Shown piece by piece: positions 43,164 to 50,442 of a stretch of DNA of 64,000 nucleotides. Each line of letters opens with the position of its first letter. Position 1 is the first letter of the stretch. This DNA comes from Candidatus Eremiobacteraceae bacterium. GTDB taxonomy: Bacteria > Vulcanimicrobiota > Vulcanimicrobiia > Eremiobacterales > Eremiobacteraceae. The notes beneath the pieces were generated by a model. The model was not told where the DNA came from, made no database searches, and saw nothing but the letters and a program-made list of their open reading frames with translations. Made by a program: the position numbers and the translations under genes. The stretch covers positions 30,333 through 94,332 of the forward strand of contig DASTCX010000040.1 of the NCBI GenBank assembly GCA_035710745.1, given 5' to 3'.

Positions 43164-43598
43164 GTGCCTGAGCTGTTGGAGACGAATGCCTTGCGAAAAA
43201 TCTCCGCTCGCTCGTACCTTGTGCCGCTATCTCTCTCGATGTGCGTCGCGGCCGCACTGTTAGTCCCGATGACCTCCGTTGCTAGTGGCGGACCCTTCAT
43301 CGCGTGCTCGACATCAGGCGGTGCAGGGATCAACACGTATATCACGGGCGTATTCCAGACCACCCGTCCGGTGAAGTACTTGCCAAGTGGTGGGTACCTA
43401 GTCGACGAATCCGTCCTCGATCGTTTTTACGCGTATCTGACGAAGAAAGGTTATCACTTCAAGCCCGGCAGCAATTATGGTTGCGTCGTTGAACCGACCG
43501 AGGCACTCGCGATAACAGCCAAGCATAAGCGGTACGAGAGTGGAGGGTGCTCGAACTGCGGCAAAGTTGTGGAGACCGGGTGGAAAGACACGCCGTGA
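43164..43598 (+). CDS. small exported protein of unknown function
   Basis: 144 residues from GTG 43164, three bases after the previous stop. A hydrophobic segment, YLVPLSLSMCVAAALLVPM, at about 18-36 is probably a signal peptide ending near SVASG. The mature part has four cysteines (FIACSTSG, YGCVVEP, GGCSNCG). The SNCG pair and GGC could bind a metal or form disulfides. The close spacing places it in the TetR-controlled operon. Confidence 0.7.
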   Translation: MPELLETNALRKISARSYLVPLSLSMCVAAALLVPMTSVASGGPFIACSTSGGAGINTYITGVFQTTRPVKYLPSGGYLVDESVLDRFYAYLTKKGYHFKPGSNYGCVVEPTEALAITAKHKRYESGGCSNCGKVVETGWKDTP

Positions 43599-43599
43599 C

Positions 43600-44046
43600 T
43601 TGATCAACGTCCGCGAGGTGACGAAAGACGACGCGATCGCATGGGCCGCGATGCGGGCGTCACTCTGGCCCGATGCCGACGTCGACGAATTGAAAGCGGA
43701 GGCCGTCGCTCACTTCGATTCGCCGACGATGCTCGAACGGGTTTTCATTTGCGAGGGACCTGACGGCGCGCCGATCGGCATGCTCGAACTCTCGCTCCGA
43801 TCGCATGCCGATGGCTGCACGAGTTCGCCCGTGCCCTACGTCGAGGGGTGGTATGTGGCCGCCGACCGGCGCGGCATCGGCGTCGGGCGAGCGCTCATGC
43901 GGTCGGCGGAGGCTTGGTCGCGCGCGAACGGCTATCGCGAGATCGCCTCCGACTGCCTGCTCACGAATGATGCGAGCGCATCCGCGCACCACGCACTCGG
44001 CTTTGAAGAGATCGACCGAAACATCACCTTTCGCAAAGCTCTTTGA
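43600..44046 (+). CDS. AAC(6')-I-like GNAT acetyltransferase
   Basis: 148 residues from TTG 43600, one base after the previous stop; an upstream start at 43540 would overlap that gene by 59 bp. The protein follows AAC(6')-I closely: WAAMRASLWPD near the N-terminus, MLELSLRSHADGCTSSPVPYVEGWYVAADRRGIGVGRALM in the centre (the GNAT acetyl-CoA loop is RRGIGVGRAL), and ASDCLLTNDASASAHHALGFEEIDR at the end. That family acetylates the 6'-amino group of aminoglycosides with acetyl-CoA. Resistance is a possible role, but a housekeeping amine substrate is equally possible. Last gene of the operon. Confidence 0.83.
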   Translation: MINVREVTKDDAIAWAAMRASLWPDADVDELKAEAVAHFDSPTMLERVFICEGPDGAPIGMLELSLRSHADGCTSSPVPYVEGWYVAADRRGIGVGRALMRSAEAWSRANGYREIASDCLLTNDASASAHHALGFEEIDRNITFRKAL

Positions 44047-44089
44047 AACTCGAACACTGACTTACCCCGCGAACCTCGTCGCGCGATCG

Positions 44090-45139
44090 CTACTTACTCA
44101 TGCCGGCAGCCGCGATGATCGCGTCGGCAAACGCTTGCGGTGCCTCCTGTGGCACATCGTGCCCGATGCCGGCGAGGATACGGTGTGAATACTCGCCCGT
44201 GAATTTACTCCGGTACGCAGCACCGCTGGCATTCGCGCCGTCGAAATCGCTTGCGATCGTGATCGTAGGGAGATCGATGGCAGGACCAGCGAACAGCTTG
44301 CTCTCCAAACCGTCGTATTTCGCATCACCCGCCGCAAGGCCGATGCGCCAACGGTAGTTGTGTATGACGATCGCCACATGATCGGGATTCTTGTACGACG
44401 CCGCCGTGCGATCGTACGTCGCATCGCTGAACTGCCATTTGGGTGATTGAATCGTCCAAATGAGCCGATTGAAATCGTCCGTGTATTTTGTGTAACCCAA
44501 TAGCCCACGTTGCGTCGAGAAATACCACTGATACCAAAAGGCGTATTCAGCTTTCGGCGATGCCGGGAGCCTATTGGCCGGAACGTTGGCGATCAGATAG
44601 CCGCTGACGAGGACCAACGCTTTGGCGCGGTCGGGCCAGAGGATTCCTACGACGGCCGCCGTTCGCGATCCGATATCAAAGCCGCCGATGATCGCCTTCT
44701 TGATCTTGAGCGCGTCCATCAGGTTGACGACATCTTCACCGCAGATCGACTGCTGAGCGTTGCGGAACGTGTCGGCAGAGAGGAACGTCGTCGAGCCGTA
44801 GCCGCGTTGGTAGGGGACGATCACGCGATATCCCGCCTTCGCCAGAAGCGGAGCGACGTCGACGAAGGCGTGGATGTCGAACGGCCAACCGTGCAGCAGA
44901 ATCACAGGCTGCCCGTCGGCCGGCCCATCTTCGGCGTACCCGATGTTGAGAACGCCGGCGTTGACCTGCTTGAGGGATGCAAAGGACGTATTCTTGGAAT
45001 CCGTCGGTGTTAGGCTTACCGTATCTTCACCGCTCGATTGCGCGATCGTGGGGTTCATCATTCCGAGCTCGGCGGCGATGACGGCCATGGCCGCTTTGCC
45101 AAAGAATCTGCGGCGGTCGATGTTGAGATCTTCGCTCAT
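44090..45139 (-). CDS. Tat-exported alpha/beta hydrolase (epoxide hydrolase/haloalkane dehalogenase type)
   Basis: 349 residues. The N-terminal RRRFFGKAAMAVIAAELGM is a twin-arginine signal. The fold is alpha/beta hydrolase with the oxyanion motif HGWPFD (83-88), the nucleophile elbow GGFDIG with Asp155 in place of serine, and the catalytic histidine in GIGHDVPQ (His327). An aspartate nucleophile is the mark of epoxide hydrolases and haloalkane dehalogenases, not esterases. It would act in the periplasm or cell wall space. Convergent with the acetyltransferase gene. Confidence 0.88.
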   Translation of the reverse strand: MSEDLNIDRRRFFGKAAMAVIAAELGMMNPTIAQSSGEDTVSLTPTDSKNTSFASLKQVNAGVLNIGYAEDGPADGQPVILLHGWPFDIHAFVDVAPLLAKAGYRVIVPYQRGYGSTTFLSADTFRNAQQSICGEDVVNLMDALKIKKAIIGGFDIGSRTAAVVGILWPDRAKALVLVSGYLIANVPANRLPASPKAEYAFWYQWYFSTQRGLLGYTKYTDDFNRLIWTIQSPKWQFSDATYDRTAASYKNPDHVAIVIHNYRWRIGLAAGDAKYDGLESKLFAGPAIDLPTITIASDFDGANASGAAYRSKFTGEYSHRILAGIGHDVPQEAPQAFADAIIAAAGMSK

Positions 45140-45338
45140 ATCGCTAGCCCTCTTTGGTTACGAAGCTGATGACTTGGGGGCTGAGGTTCATCAGCCCGCT
45201 CGTGATTTCTTGGGAATTTCTAAGCATTCAAGCCTTCCTCTCCATCCTCTCATATCCGGCGCTAACGATTGCGCGAACGCCCGCGTAATCAATCATAGAA
45301 GCGATTTGCTCTCGACGCCCGACAAAGCGAGGACCATC

Positions 45339-46274
45339 ATGTTCACCCCTACATACCCATCGCGGCTCCGCAGGCTGACCACGTTCGTGTGCGGTCTTGC
45401 GATCGTTTGGAACGCGTATTTGATGCCGGCCTCGGCGGCGTCGTATCGGGTCGTCCTCAACGGGCTGAACCTCGCGCTCTCGCAGGCGCCGATCCAGCGC
45501 GGCGGCCGGATCTTCGTTCCGATGCGCTCGATCTTCCAGGGTCTTAGCGCGGGGGTCGCCTACGACAACGGTACGATCAACGCCACCGCCGGCACGAACA
45601 CCATTCAGGTGAAGATCGGCTCCAATCAAGCCGTCGTGGACGGACGGCAGGTGTTCCTCGACGCTGCACCATTCCTCGAGGGTTCCGTCGCGATGGTGCC
45701 GCTCCGCTTCGTGTCCGAATCGTTAGGCGCCAACGTGGACTACAACAGCCAGACTGGCGCGATCGATATCGCCGCCGCCAAGCCGCCGATCCCGAGCGGA
45801 TCAATCATCAACGCGACGCTCGATACCGCGCTCAACACCGCCAGCGCGTACATCGGTCAGCCGATCACCCTGACGGTGCCGCAGAACGCGCAAGACACGC
45901 CGTCGGCGCTCGCCGGCGCAACGATCTACGGCAAGGTGATCGAGGCACAAGGCGCAGCTCAGGGGACGAACCCGTCCGTGCAGATCGCGGTCGACTCCAT
46001 CGCGCTGGCGAACAGCGCGGACCCGCAGCCGATCGCGGCCAGGGTGCTCAAGGTTGACCCCACGCAGGGATCGATGATCGCGAAGGAAGCGGCGGGGACC
46101 CTCGGCGGCATGCTGCTCGGCAACTGGATCGGCAAGTCGATGGACAGCAACCAAGGCGGCCTCATCGGTGCGGTCGGCGGCTATCTGTTGACCTCGAACA
46201 GCAAGGCCAACATGACGGTGCCGTCCGGAACGCCGGTGTCGCTCGAGCTGACCGACCCGCTGCAGCTGCAGTAA
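45339..46274 (+). CDS. exported protein with copper-amine-oxidase N-terminal-like domain
   Basis: 311 residues from ATG 45339; the upstream frame is open but has no signal peptide. The signal sequence ends near MPASAAS. The Cu_amine_oxidN1-type domain follows: VVLNGLNLALSQAPIQRGGRIFVPMRSIFQGL and VPLRFVSESLGANVDYNSQTG, the domain found at the front of many bacterial extracellular enzymes. No catalytic domain follows, only a 130-residue Ala/Gly-rich tail (GGMLLGNWIGKSMDSNQGGLIGAVGGYLL), which looks like a membrane-associated hairpin. Probably a cell-surface binding protein. Confidence 0.8.
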   Translation: MFTPTYPSRLRRLTTFVCGLAIVWNAYLMPASAASYRVVLNGLNLALSQAPIQRGGRIFVPMRSIFQGLSAGVAYDNGTINATAGTNTIQVKIGSNQAVVDGRQVFLDAAPFLEGSVAMVPLRFVSESLGANVDYNSQTGAIDIAAAKPPIPSGSIINATLDTALNTASAYIGQPITLTVPQNAQDTPSALAGATIYGKVIEAQGAAQGTNPSVQIAVDSIALANSADPQPIAARVLKVDPTQGSMIAKEAAGTLGGMLLGNWIGKSMDSNQGGLIGAVGGYLLTSNSKANMTVPSGTPVSLELTDPLQLQ

Positions 46275-46301
46275 GGCGTCACGAAAGTCGAACCACAAAA
46301 A

Positions 46302-46326
46302 CGGGCCGAGCGCATCGCTCGGCCCG
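46302..46326 (-). terminator. terminator of the 46359-47399 lipoprotein gene, possibly bidirectional
   Basis: CGGGCCGAGCG-CAT-CGCTCGGCCCG, an 11-bp perfect stem. On the minus strand it is followed by TTTTTGTGG, a clear T run; on the plus strand only CTGCCGTTTCC follows. Confidence 0.8.
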
Positions 46327-46358
46327 CTGCCGTTTCCTCATTCTCCTCAAACCGGAAA

Positions 46359-47399
46359 CTAGATGCCGTAGGCACCTGCGGGTGCCGGCGCAACGCCCGT
46401 CACGAGCGCATCGGGCGATAAGCCTGACGTATAGCTATACTTGTACGCATCTCCGGGATAGGCATACACGTCGATCGATCCGTTGCCGGCGTCGCCGCAG
46501 AACAGATGGGTCTGATAACGGTTGAGTTTGCACCAGATCGATGCTCCCATAAGTTGCGCCGTCGTCGGCGACCCGGTATACGGCGGCGAGAACACATCGA
46601 TCGTGTTACGTAGCCAATCGGCGATGATCAAGTTGTTCGCGCTATCGAATGTCGGCGCACCCGGTAGTCCCAGGTTAATGCCAGAGAGCTGAGTGCCGGG
46701 CATTTTTCCGTGCGGAAATTCGATGACGATTCCGTCGTTATTCGTCGTAAGGTTCGACACGAAGACGTTGCCCAGGCGGTCGGTGCCGATCCCGAAAAGG
46801 ACGTTGAAGGAGGGATCGCTGAGCGTGCCGAGCTGAGCGCCAGTTGTGTTGTTGTAATATTCGACGGTCGGTGGTCCGCTTTGATTGTTCAGGTTAAGTA
46901 TATAAACGCGGTTCTTGCCGTCGAACCCGACGTCGGCCGGTTCACCTGTCGGGTCCGGAATCGTGAGTTTTGCACCACCGCAGCCGGGGCCGTATTCGGT
47001 CGTCGTATTCGCGCGTCCATCCGGCACCCAGAGGTTCCCGGCGCGATCGATAGCGATACCATTCGTGGACGAGGCCGGCTCACAATCGATCGGAGGGTTA
47101 TTATTTCTGTTGTTGAGGAGGAACCAAAGGACGCTCGAGCCGCCGAATTGCGCGACCGCGATGTGCGCGGGGCCTGCGGTCTCATCCTGTATCGGCGGCG
47201 ACTTCATCCACGCGGGTCGGGTCGCGTTGGGCTTGAATCCTTCGGGAAGCACGGAGCGCGCGCCGTTGGGCGCGATCATCGACCGATAGTTCGCGGCAAT
47301 GCGTTCGGTGCTTATCGGCTGGTAGGCGGCACAAGCGCTTAACGACGCAATCAGGAAAAAACCGGCCACCGCGAGTCGGACTACTCTTAGCGAACGCAT
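46359..47399 (-). CDS. propeller lipoprotein (NHL-like)
   Basis: 346 residues. The signal peptide MRSLRVVRLAVAGFFLIASLSAC ends in a lipobox LSAC. The mature part has NHL-type strands (TNGIAIDRAGNLWVPDG, ADVGFDGKNRVYILNLN, FGIGTDRLGNVFVSN, APTFDSANNLIIADW). CAGGAGC nine bases before the ATG is the ribosome binding site. Related in layout to the proteins at 17818 and 32789, but not close in sequence; the ligand is unknown. Confidence 0.82.
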   Translation of the reverse strand: MRSLRVVRLAVAGFFLIASLSACAAYQPISTERIAANYRSMIAPNGARSVLPEGFKPNATRPAWMKSPPIQDETAGPAHIAVAQFGGSSVLWFLLNNRNNNPPIDCEPASSTNGIAIDRAGNLWVPDGRANTTTEYGPGCGGAKLTIPDPTGEPADVGFDGKNRVYILNLNNQSGPPTVEYYNNTTGAQLGTLSDPSFNVLFGIGTDRLGNVFVSNLTTNNDGIVIEFPHGKMPGTQLSGINLGLPGAPTFDSANNLIIADWLRNTIDVFSPPYTGSPTTAQLMGASIWCKLNRYQTHLFCGDAGNGSIDVYAYPGDAYKYSYTSGLSPDALVTGVAPAPAGAYGI

Positions 47400-47560
47400 G
47401 ATGCAAAGCTCCTGTGGAATGCTAGCGCGGTTAGATCCGAGTCCTAGCGTTTAACTTCTGCGATGCTCTTCCCAGCCCAGTAAGTCCCGTCTTTGTCGCA
47501 AATTCGGCGGGTCGTTGCGAACGCCGCCGAGAAACCCGCTCTCCCTCTTGACGGTCTCAT

Positions 47561-49171
47561 ATGACGGAGGCAAAGGCAGCGGTGCGGGAGAGCGATATTC
47601 GGGTGCGCGCGGCGGTGACGCTTCTGCATAACGTTCGCAATCGCCATGCCCTAGCGCGGCATCCTCTGGTTATGGAAGCCGATGGCAACGTTGCGCCGCG
47701 TCAAGATCTGCGGAGGCGTGTTAGCTTTGCGGACCAGCTGCCGAGCATCGTCACCTCGCTCCTCGACGAGCTAAGCTCCGAGTCCGACCAACAGCGGCGC
47801 CGCTTTGCCGTCCTTCGAAAAAGCGACGTCGAACGCGAAAGTCACGCTGCCATTGCCCGCGGCATGAACCTTTCGCGGAGCCAGTTCTACCGTGACCTCC
47901 GCGAAGCGCGAGAACGATTTACTGACGCCCTTGAGGACCGCCTCTCACTGCGGAGCAGCGGCGATGGAGACTTCACCGGACTAGCAGAAAACGAGGCGAA
48001 ATTCTTAGCGATCGGCGCGCTGCGCGACAGTGGCCAGTTCGAACGAGCGTACGACGTGGCGCTAACCCTCGCTCGCGACAGCAGTGATCCAAGGCTGACC
48101 ATTCGCGCGCTTTGCCTATGCGCGGAGTTGCAAACAGAGTTCGGGTCTTTCGCGGAAGCCCGCGCGACGACTGAGCAGGCACGGGTTCTGCTCGCCGATA
48201 TCGCTGATAGCCCCTTGAAGAACATCTTGAGTGCTGGCTGCGATCTCGTGGAGTTCGAGGTTGCGCACTGCCAAGGGACCCCCGCGGCTGTATCCGACCG
48301 AAACCTTCTGATCGAAGCCCTCCGTCGCGATTACTCGCGCGATCGCAGCTACGCGGAGACGTTCGTGAAAGCTCTGATCGCGGAGGGCTCGATCCTGTTC
48401 GAACAAGGCGATGTCGTGCGCTCGCTGGCTATTATCGATGAAGCGTCGTCGATCGTCGCGCGCGAGAGGCTCACCAGCACGCGTTTGGGAGTCGATGTCG
48501 CAATTCGGGCCTCGGGACTCCGCGCGCTTCGCGCCGACCAGGTTTCTGGCGCTCTGGAGGACGTGGCCAAGATCGTGGAAGCGGGCAGCCGCGACGGGGA
48601 TGTTCGGAGCCTGCGCGTCGGAATGCAGATGATGTCGGCGCACCTATTGACGTTGGGTCGGTTCGATGAGGCCAAACACTTCGCGTTGGAGGCGTGGGCG
48701 CTCATCGACTTATTCGGGAGCGCTCTCGATCGCCTTATCGTTTTCTCGAACCTCGCGCGCATCGACATCCACCGTCGAGACGGGAATGCCGCCTTAGGAT
48801 GGATCAAAGCCGCTCGCGCGCTGCCTTGCGATCCTTTCTCGATTTCACAAGCGCTGGCGATCTCCGAGGCCGAAGCCTTGACCTTGCTCGAGCGACCGGG
48901 GCGTTCTGCCGTGATGGCTCACTCGGCGGGCGTCCGCGTTCGCGATTGGCCGCGCCTTCTCGGCCGTGCGAGGTTTGCGGAAGCCAGCGCGCTTGTCGCT
49001 CTGAGGCGCGAACGTGAGGCGCGCGCGTACAGCGAGGAGGCCGTCGAGCTCTCGCGTGGCGCCGCCGGCCCGTTGCTCCACCTTCGAGCGCTCGATCTCT
49101 GCGTCAAACTCGGCGGAAATTCGTCATCCCGGGCTGCCCTTCGAGACCTGCGAGCGGCCCTCAACTCGTAG
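47561..49171 (+). CDS. HTH-TPR regulatory protein
   Basis: 536 residues. The segment AAIARGMNLSRSQFYRDLREARERF (about 96-120) is a helix-turn-helix of the type that reads DNA in short-lived or stand-alone regulators, followed by a long helical repeat region from residue 145 to the end (GALRDSGQFERAYDVALTLARD, AELQTEFGSFAEARATTEQAR), characteristic of TPR. There is no ATPase. It could be a simplified relative of the SARP/cyclase-ATPase regulators. Its stop lies just before the relic of a cyclase gene on the other strand. Confidence 0.75.
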   Translation: MTEAKAAVRESDIRVRAAVTLLHNVRNRHALARHPLVMEADGNVAPRQDLRRRVSFADQLPSIVTSLLDELSSESDQQRRRFAVLRKSDVERESHAAIARGMNLSRSQFYRDLREARERFTDALEDRLSLRSSGDGDFTGLAENEAKFLAIGALRDSGQFERAYDVALTLARDSSDPRLTIRALCLCAELQTEFGSFAEARATTEQARVLLADIADSPLKNILSAGCDLVEFEVAHCQGTPAAVSDRNLLIEALRRDYSRDRSYAETFVKALIAEGSILFEQGDVVRSLAIIDEASSIVARERLTSTRLGVDVAIRASGLRALRADQVSGALEDVAKIVEAGSRDGDVRSLRVGMQMMSAHLLTLGRFDEAKHFALEAWALIDLFGSALDRLIVFSNLARIDIHRRDGNAALGWIKAARALPCDPFSISQALAISEAEALTLLERPGRSAVMAHSAGVRVRDWPRLLGRARFAEASALVALRREREARAYSEEAVELSRGAAGPLLHLRALDLCVKLGGNSSSRAALRDLRAALNS

Positions 49172-49177
49172 TCCTTA

Positions 49178-49278
49178 GACGCCGCGACCGCGGCTTTCAT
49201 CGCTTCGGGATGCGCTTCCCAGCGCTGCGTCGAGCCTTTGATGTCCGTGAAAAGAAATGTCACCTCGCCGGTCGGTAA
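49178..49278 (-). pseudogene. relic of a third cyclase-ATPase gene (N-terminal fragment)
   Basis: On the minus strand the frame reads LPTGEVTFLFTDIKGSTQRW then EAHPEAMKAAVA, the first 32 residues of a class III cyclase domain, matching MPTGTVTFLFSDIEGST of the two intact genes. The usual methionine is a TTA codon, and an in-frame TAA lies about 20 codons upstream with no start between. After the fragment the frame enters the antisense of the 47561-49171 gene and the homology ends. A rearrangement therefore removed the rest of the gene. Confidence 0.75.
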
Positions 49279-49365
49279 ACCGGCGGGCGACGAAGCCTCG
49301 AATCGAGCAGCTCCCCGGGGCGGACGGCGCGCTTATCGCCCTAGGTCGGTTATACTGTCGTCGAC

Positions 49366-50442
49366 CTAGCCGGTCGCCCTATCCGTCAGATCCGCTTGTC
49401 CCCGCTGAGCGCTATCGGAGAAGTCGCGTTTCAGCCGGATGATTTCCGGCAGCGCCGTATCGAACGCGTTGACGATGCGCGGATCGAACTGGGTGCCGGC
49501 GCCCGCGCGGACTTCGGCGGTCGCGTCTTCGAGCGGCCACGCCTCCTTGTACGGCCGTACCGACGTCAGGGCGTCGAAGACATCGCTGAGTGCGCAGATC
49601 CGCGCGCTGATCGGGATGTCATCTTTCTTCAGTCCGAATGGATACCCGGACCCATCGTACCGTTCGTGATGGCTGAGCGCGATTTCTGCGGCGCCTCGCA
49701 GCAGTGCCGACGGACTGTCCTTGAGGATCCTGTGGCCTATGACCGTGTGCTGCTTCATCGTCGCGTGCTCGGCTTCGGTGAGCTTGCCGGGCTTCATCAG
49801 GATCGAATCGGGGATCGCTACCTTGCCGATGTCGTGCATCGGCGACGCGAGGAACAGCTGCTCCTGATCGTCGGCGGAGAGACCGGCCGCTTTCGCGATA
49901 GCTCTGCAGTACTGCGCCATCCGTACGATGTGCATGCCGGTCGCGACGTCTCGGAATTCGGCGACGCGGGCGAGACGCCAGATCGTCTCCCGTTCGCGCG
50001 TGGCGATCTCTTGGGTGGCTTTGCGGACTTCGTCAGCGAGCCAACCCGCGCGGCTTTCTAGATCTCGTCGACTGCGTCGCAACTCGAGCATGTTCTTCGT
50101 CCGCGCCGCGAATTCGATCGCATCGACGGGCTTGGTGAGGAAATCGCTGGCGCCGGTCTCGAGAGCTTTGTAGCGTAGAGCCTTATCGGTCTCAGCGGTG
50201 ATCATGAGGATCGGGACTTCGCCCTTGCCGGGGAGCGCGCGGAAGAGGCGGATGAATTCCAATCCGTCGGGCGACGGCATGTTGTAGTCGACGATGAGAA
50301 CGTCTGCTTCGTTGGCTCGGCACCAGTTCAGCGCTTCCGCCGACGACGAGAAGGCGATCGGCATGCAACCCGACAGGTTTCGGACGACCGCCTTGTAGAT
50401 GAGGAGGTTCGGTTCGCTATCGTCGACGATGACGACGTTCAT
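49366..50442 (-). CDS. response regulator with HD-GYP c-di-GMP phosphodiesterase domain
   Basis: 358 residues. The REC domain has the phospho-acceptor Asp52 (VLIVDYNMP) and conserved Lys104. It is followed by an HD-GYP domain with HD at 203-204 ([12 protein letters not shown]), [11 protein letters not shown] at 258-268 and ALSDVFDAL. This is the RpfG type: phosphorylation controls hydrolysis of c-di-GMP. Its start overlaps the stop of the hybrid kinase gene by 4 bp, so the kinase is its likely partner. A stem with arms CTAGGTCG/CGACCTAG (49341-49369) spans the stop codon. Confidence 0.93.
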   Translation of the reverse strand: MNVVIVDDSEPNLLIYKAVVRNLSGCMPIAFSSSAEALNWCRANEADVLIVDYNMPSPDGLEFIRLFRALPGKGEVPILMITAETDKALRYKALETGASDFLTKPVDAIEFAARTKNMLELRRSRRDLESRAGWLADEVRKATQEIATRERETIWRLARVAEFRDVATGMHIVRMAQYCRAIAKAAGLSADDQEQLFLASPMHDIGKVAIPDSILMKPGKLTEAEHATMKQHTVIGHRILKDSPSALLRGAAEIALSHHERYDGSGYPFGLKKDDIPISARICALSDVFDALTSVRPYKEAWPLEDATAEVRAGAGTQFDPRIVNAFDTALPEIIRLKRDFSDSAQRGQADLTDRATG

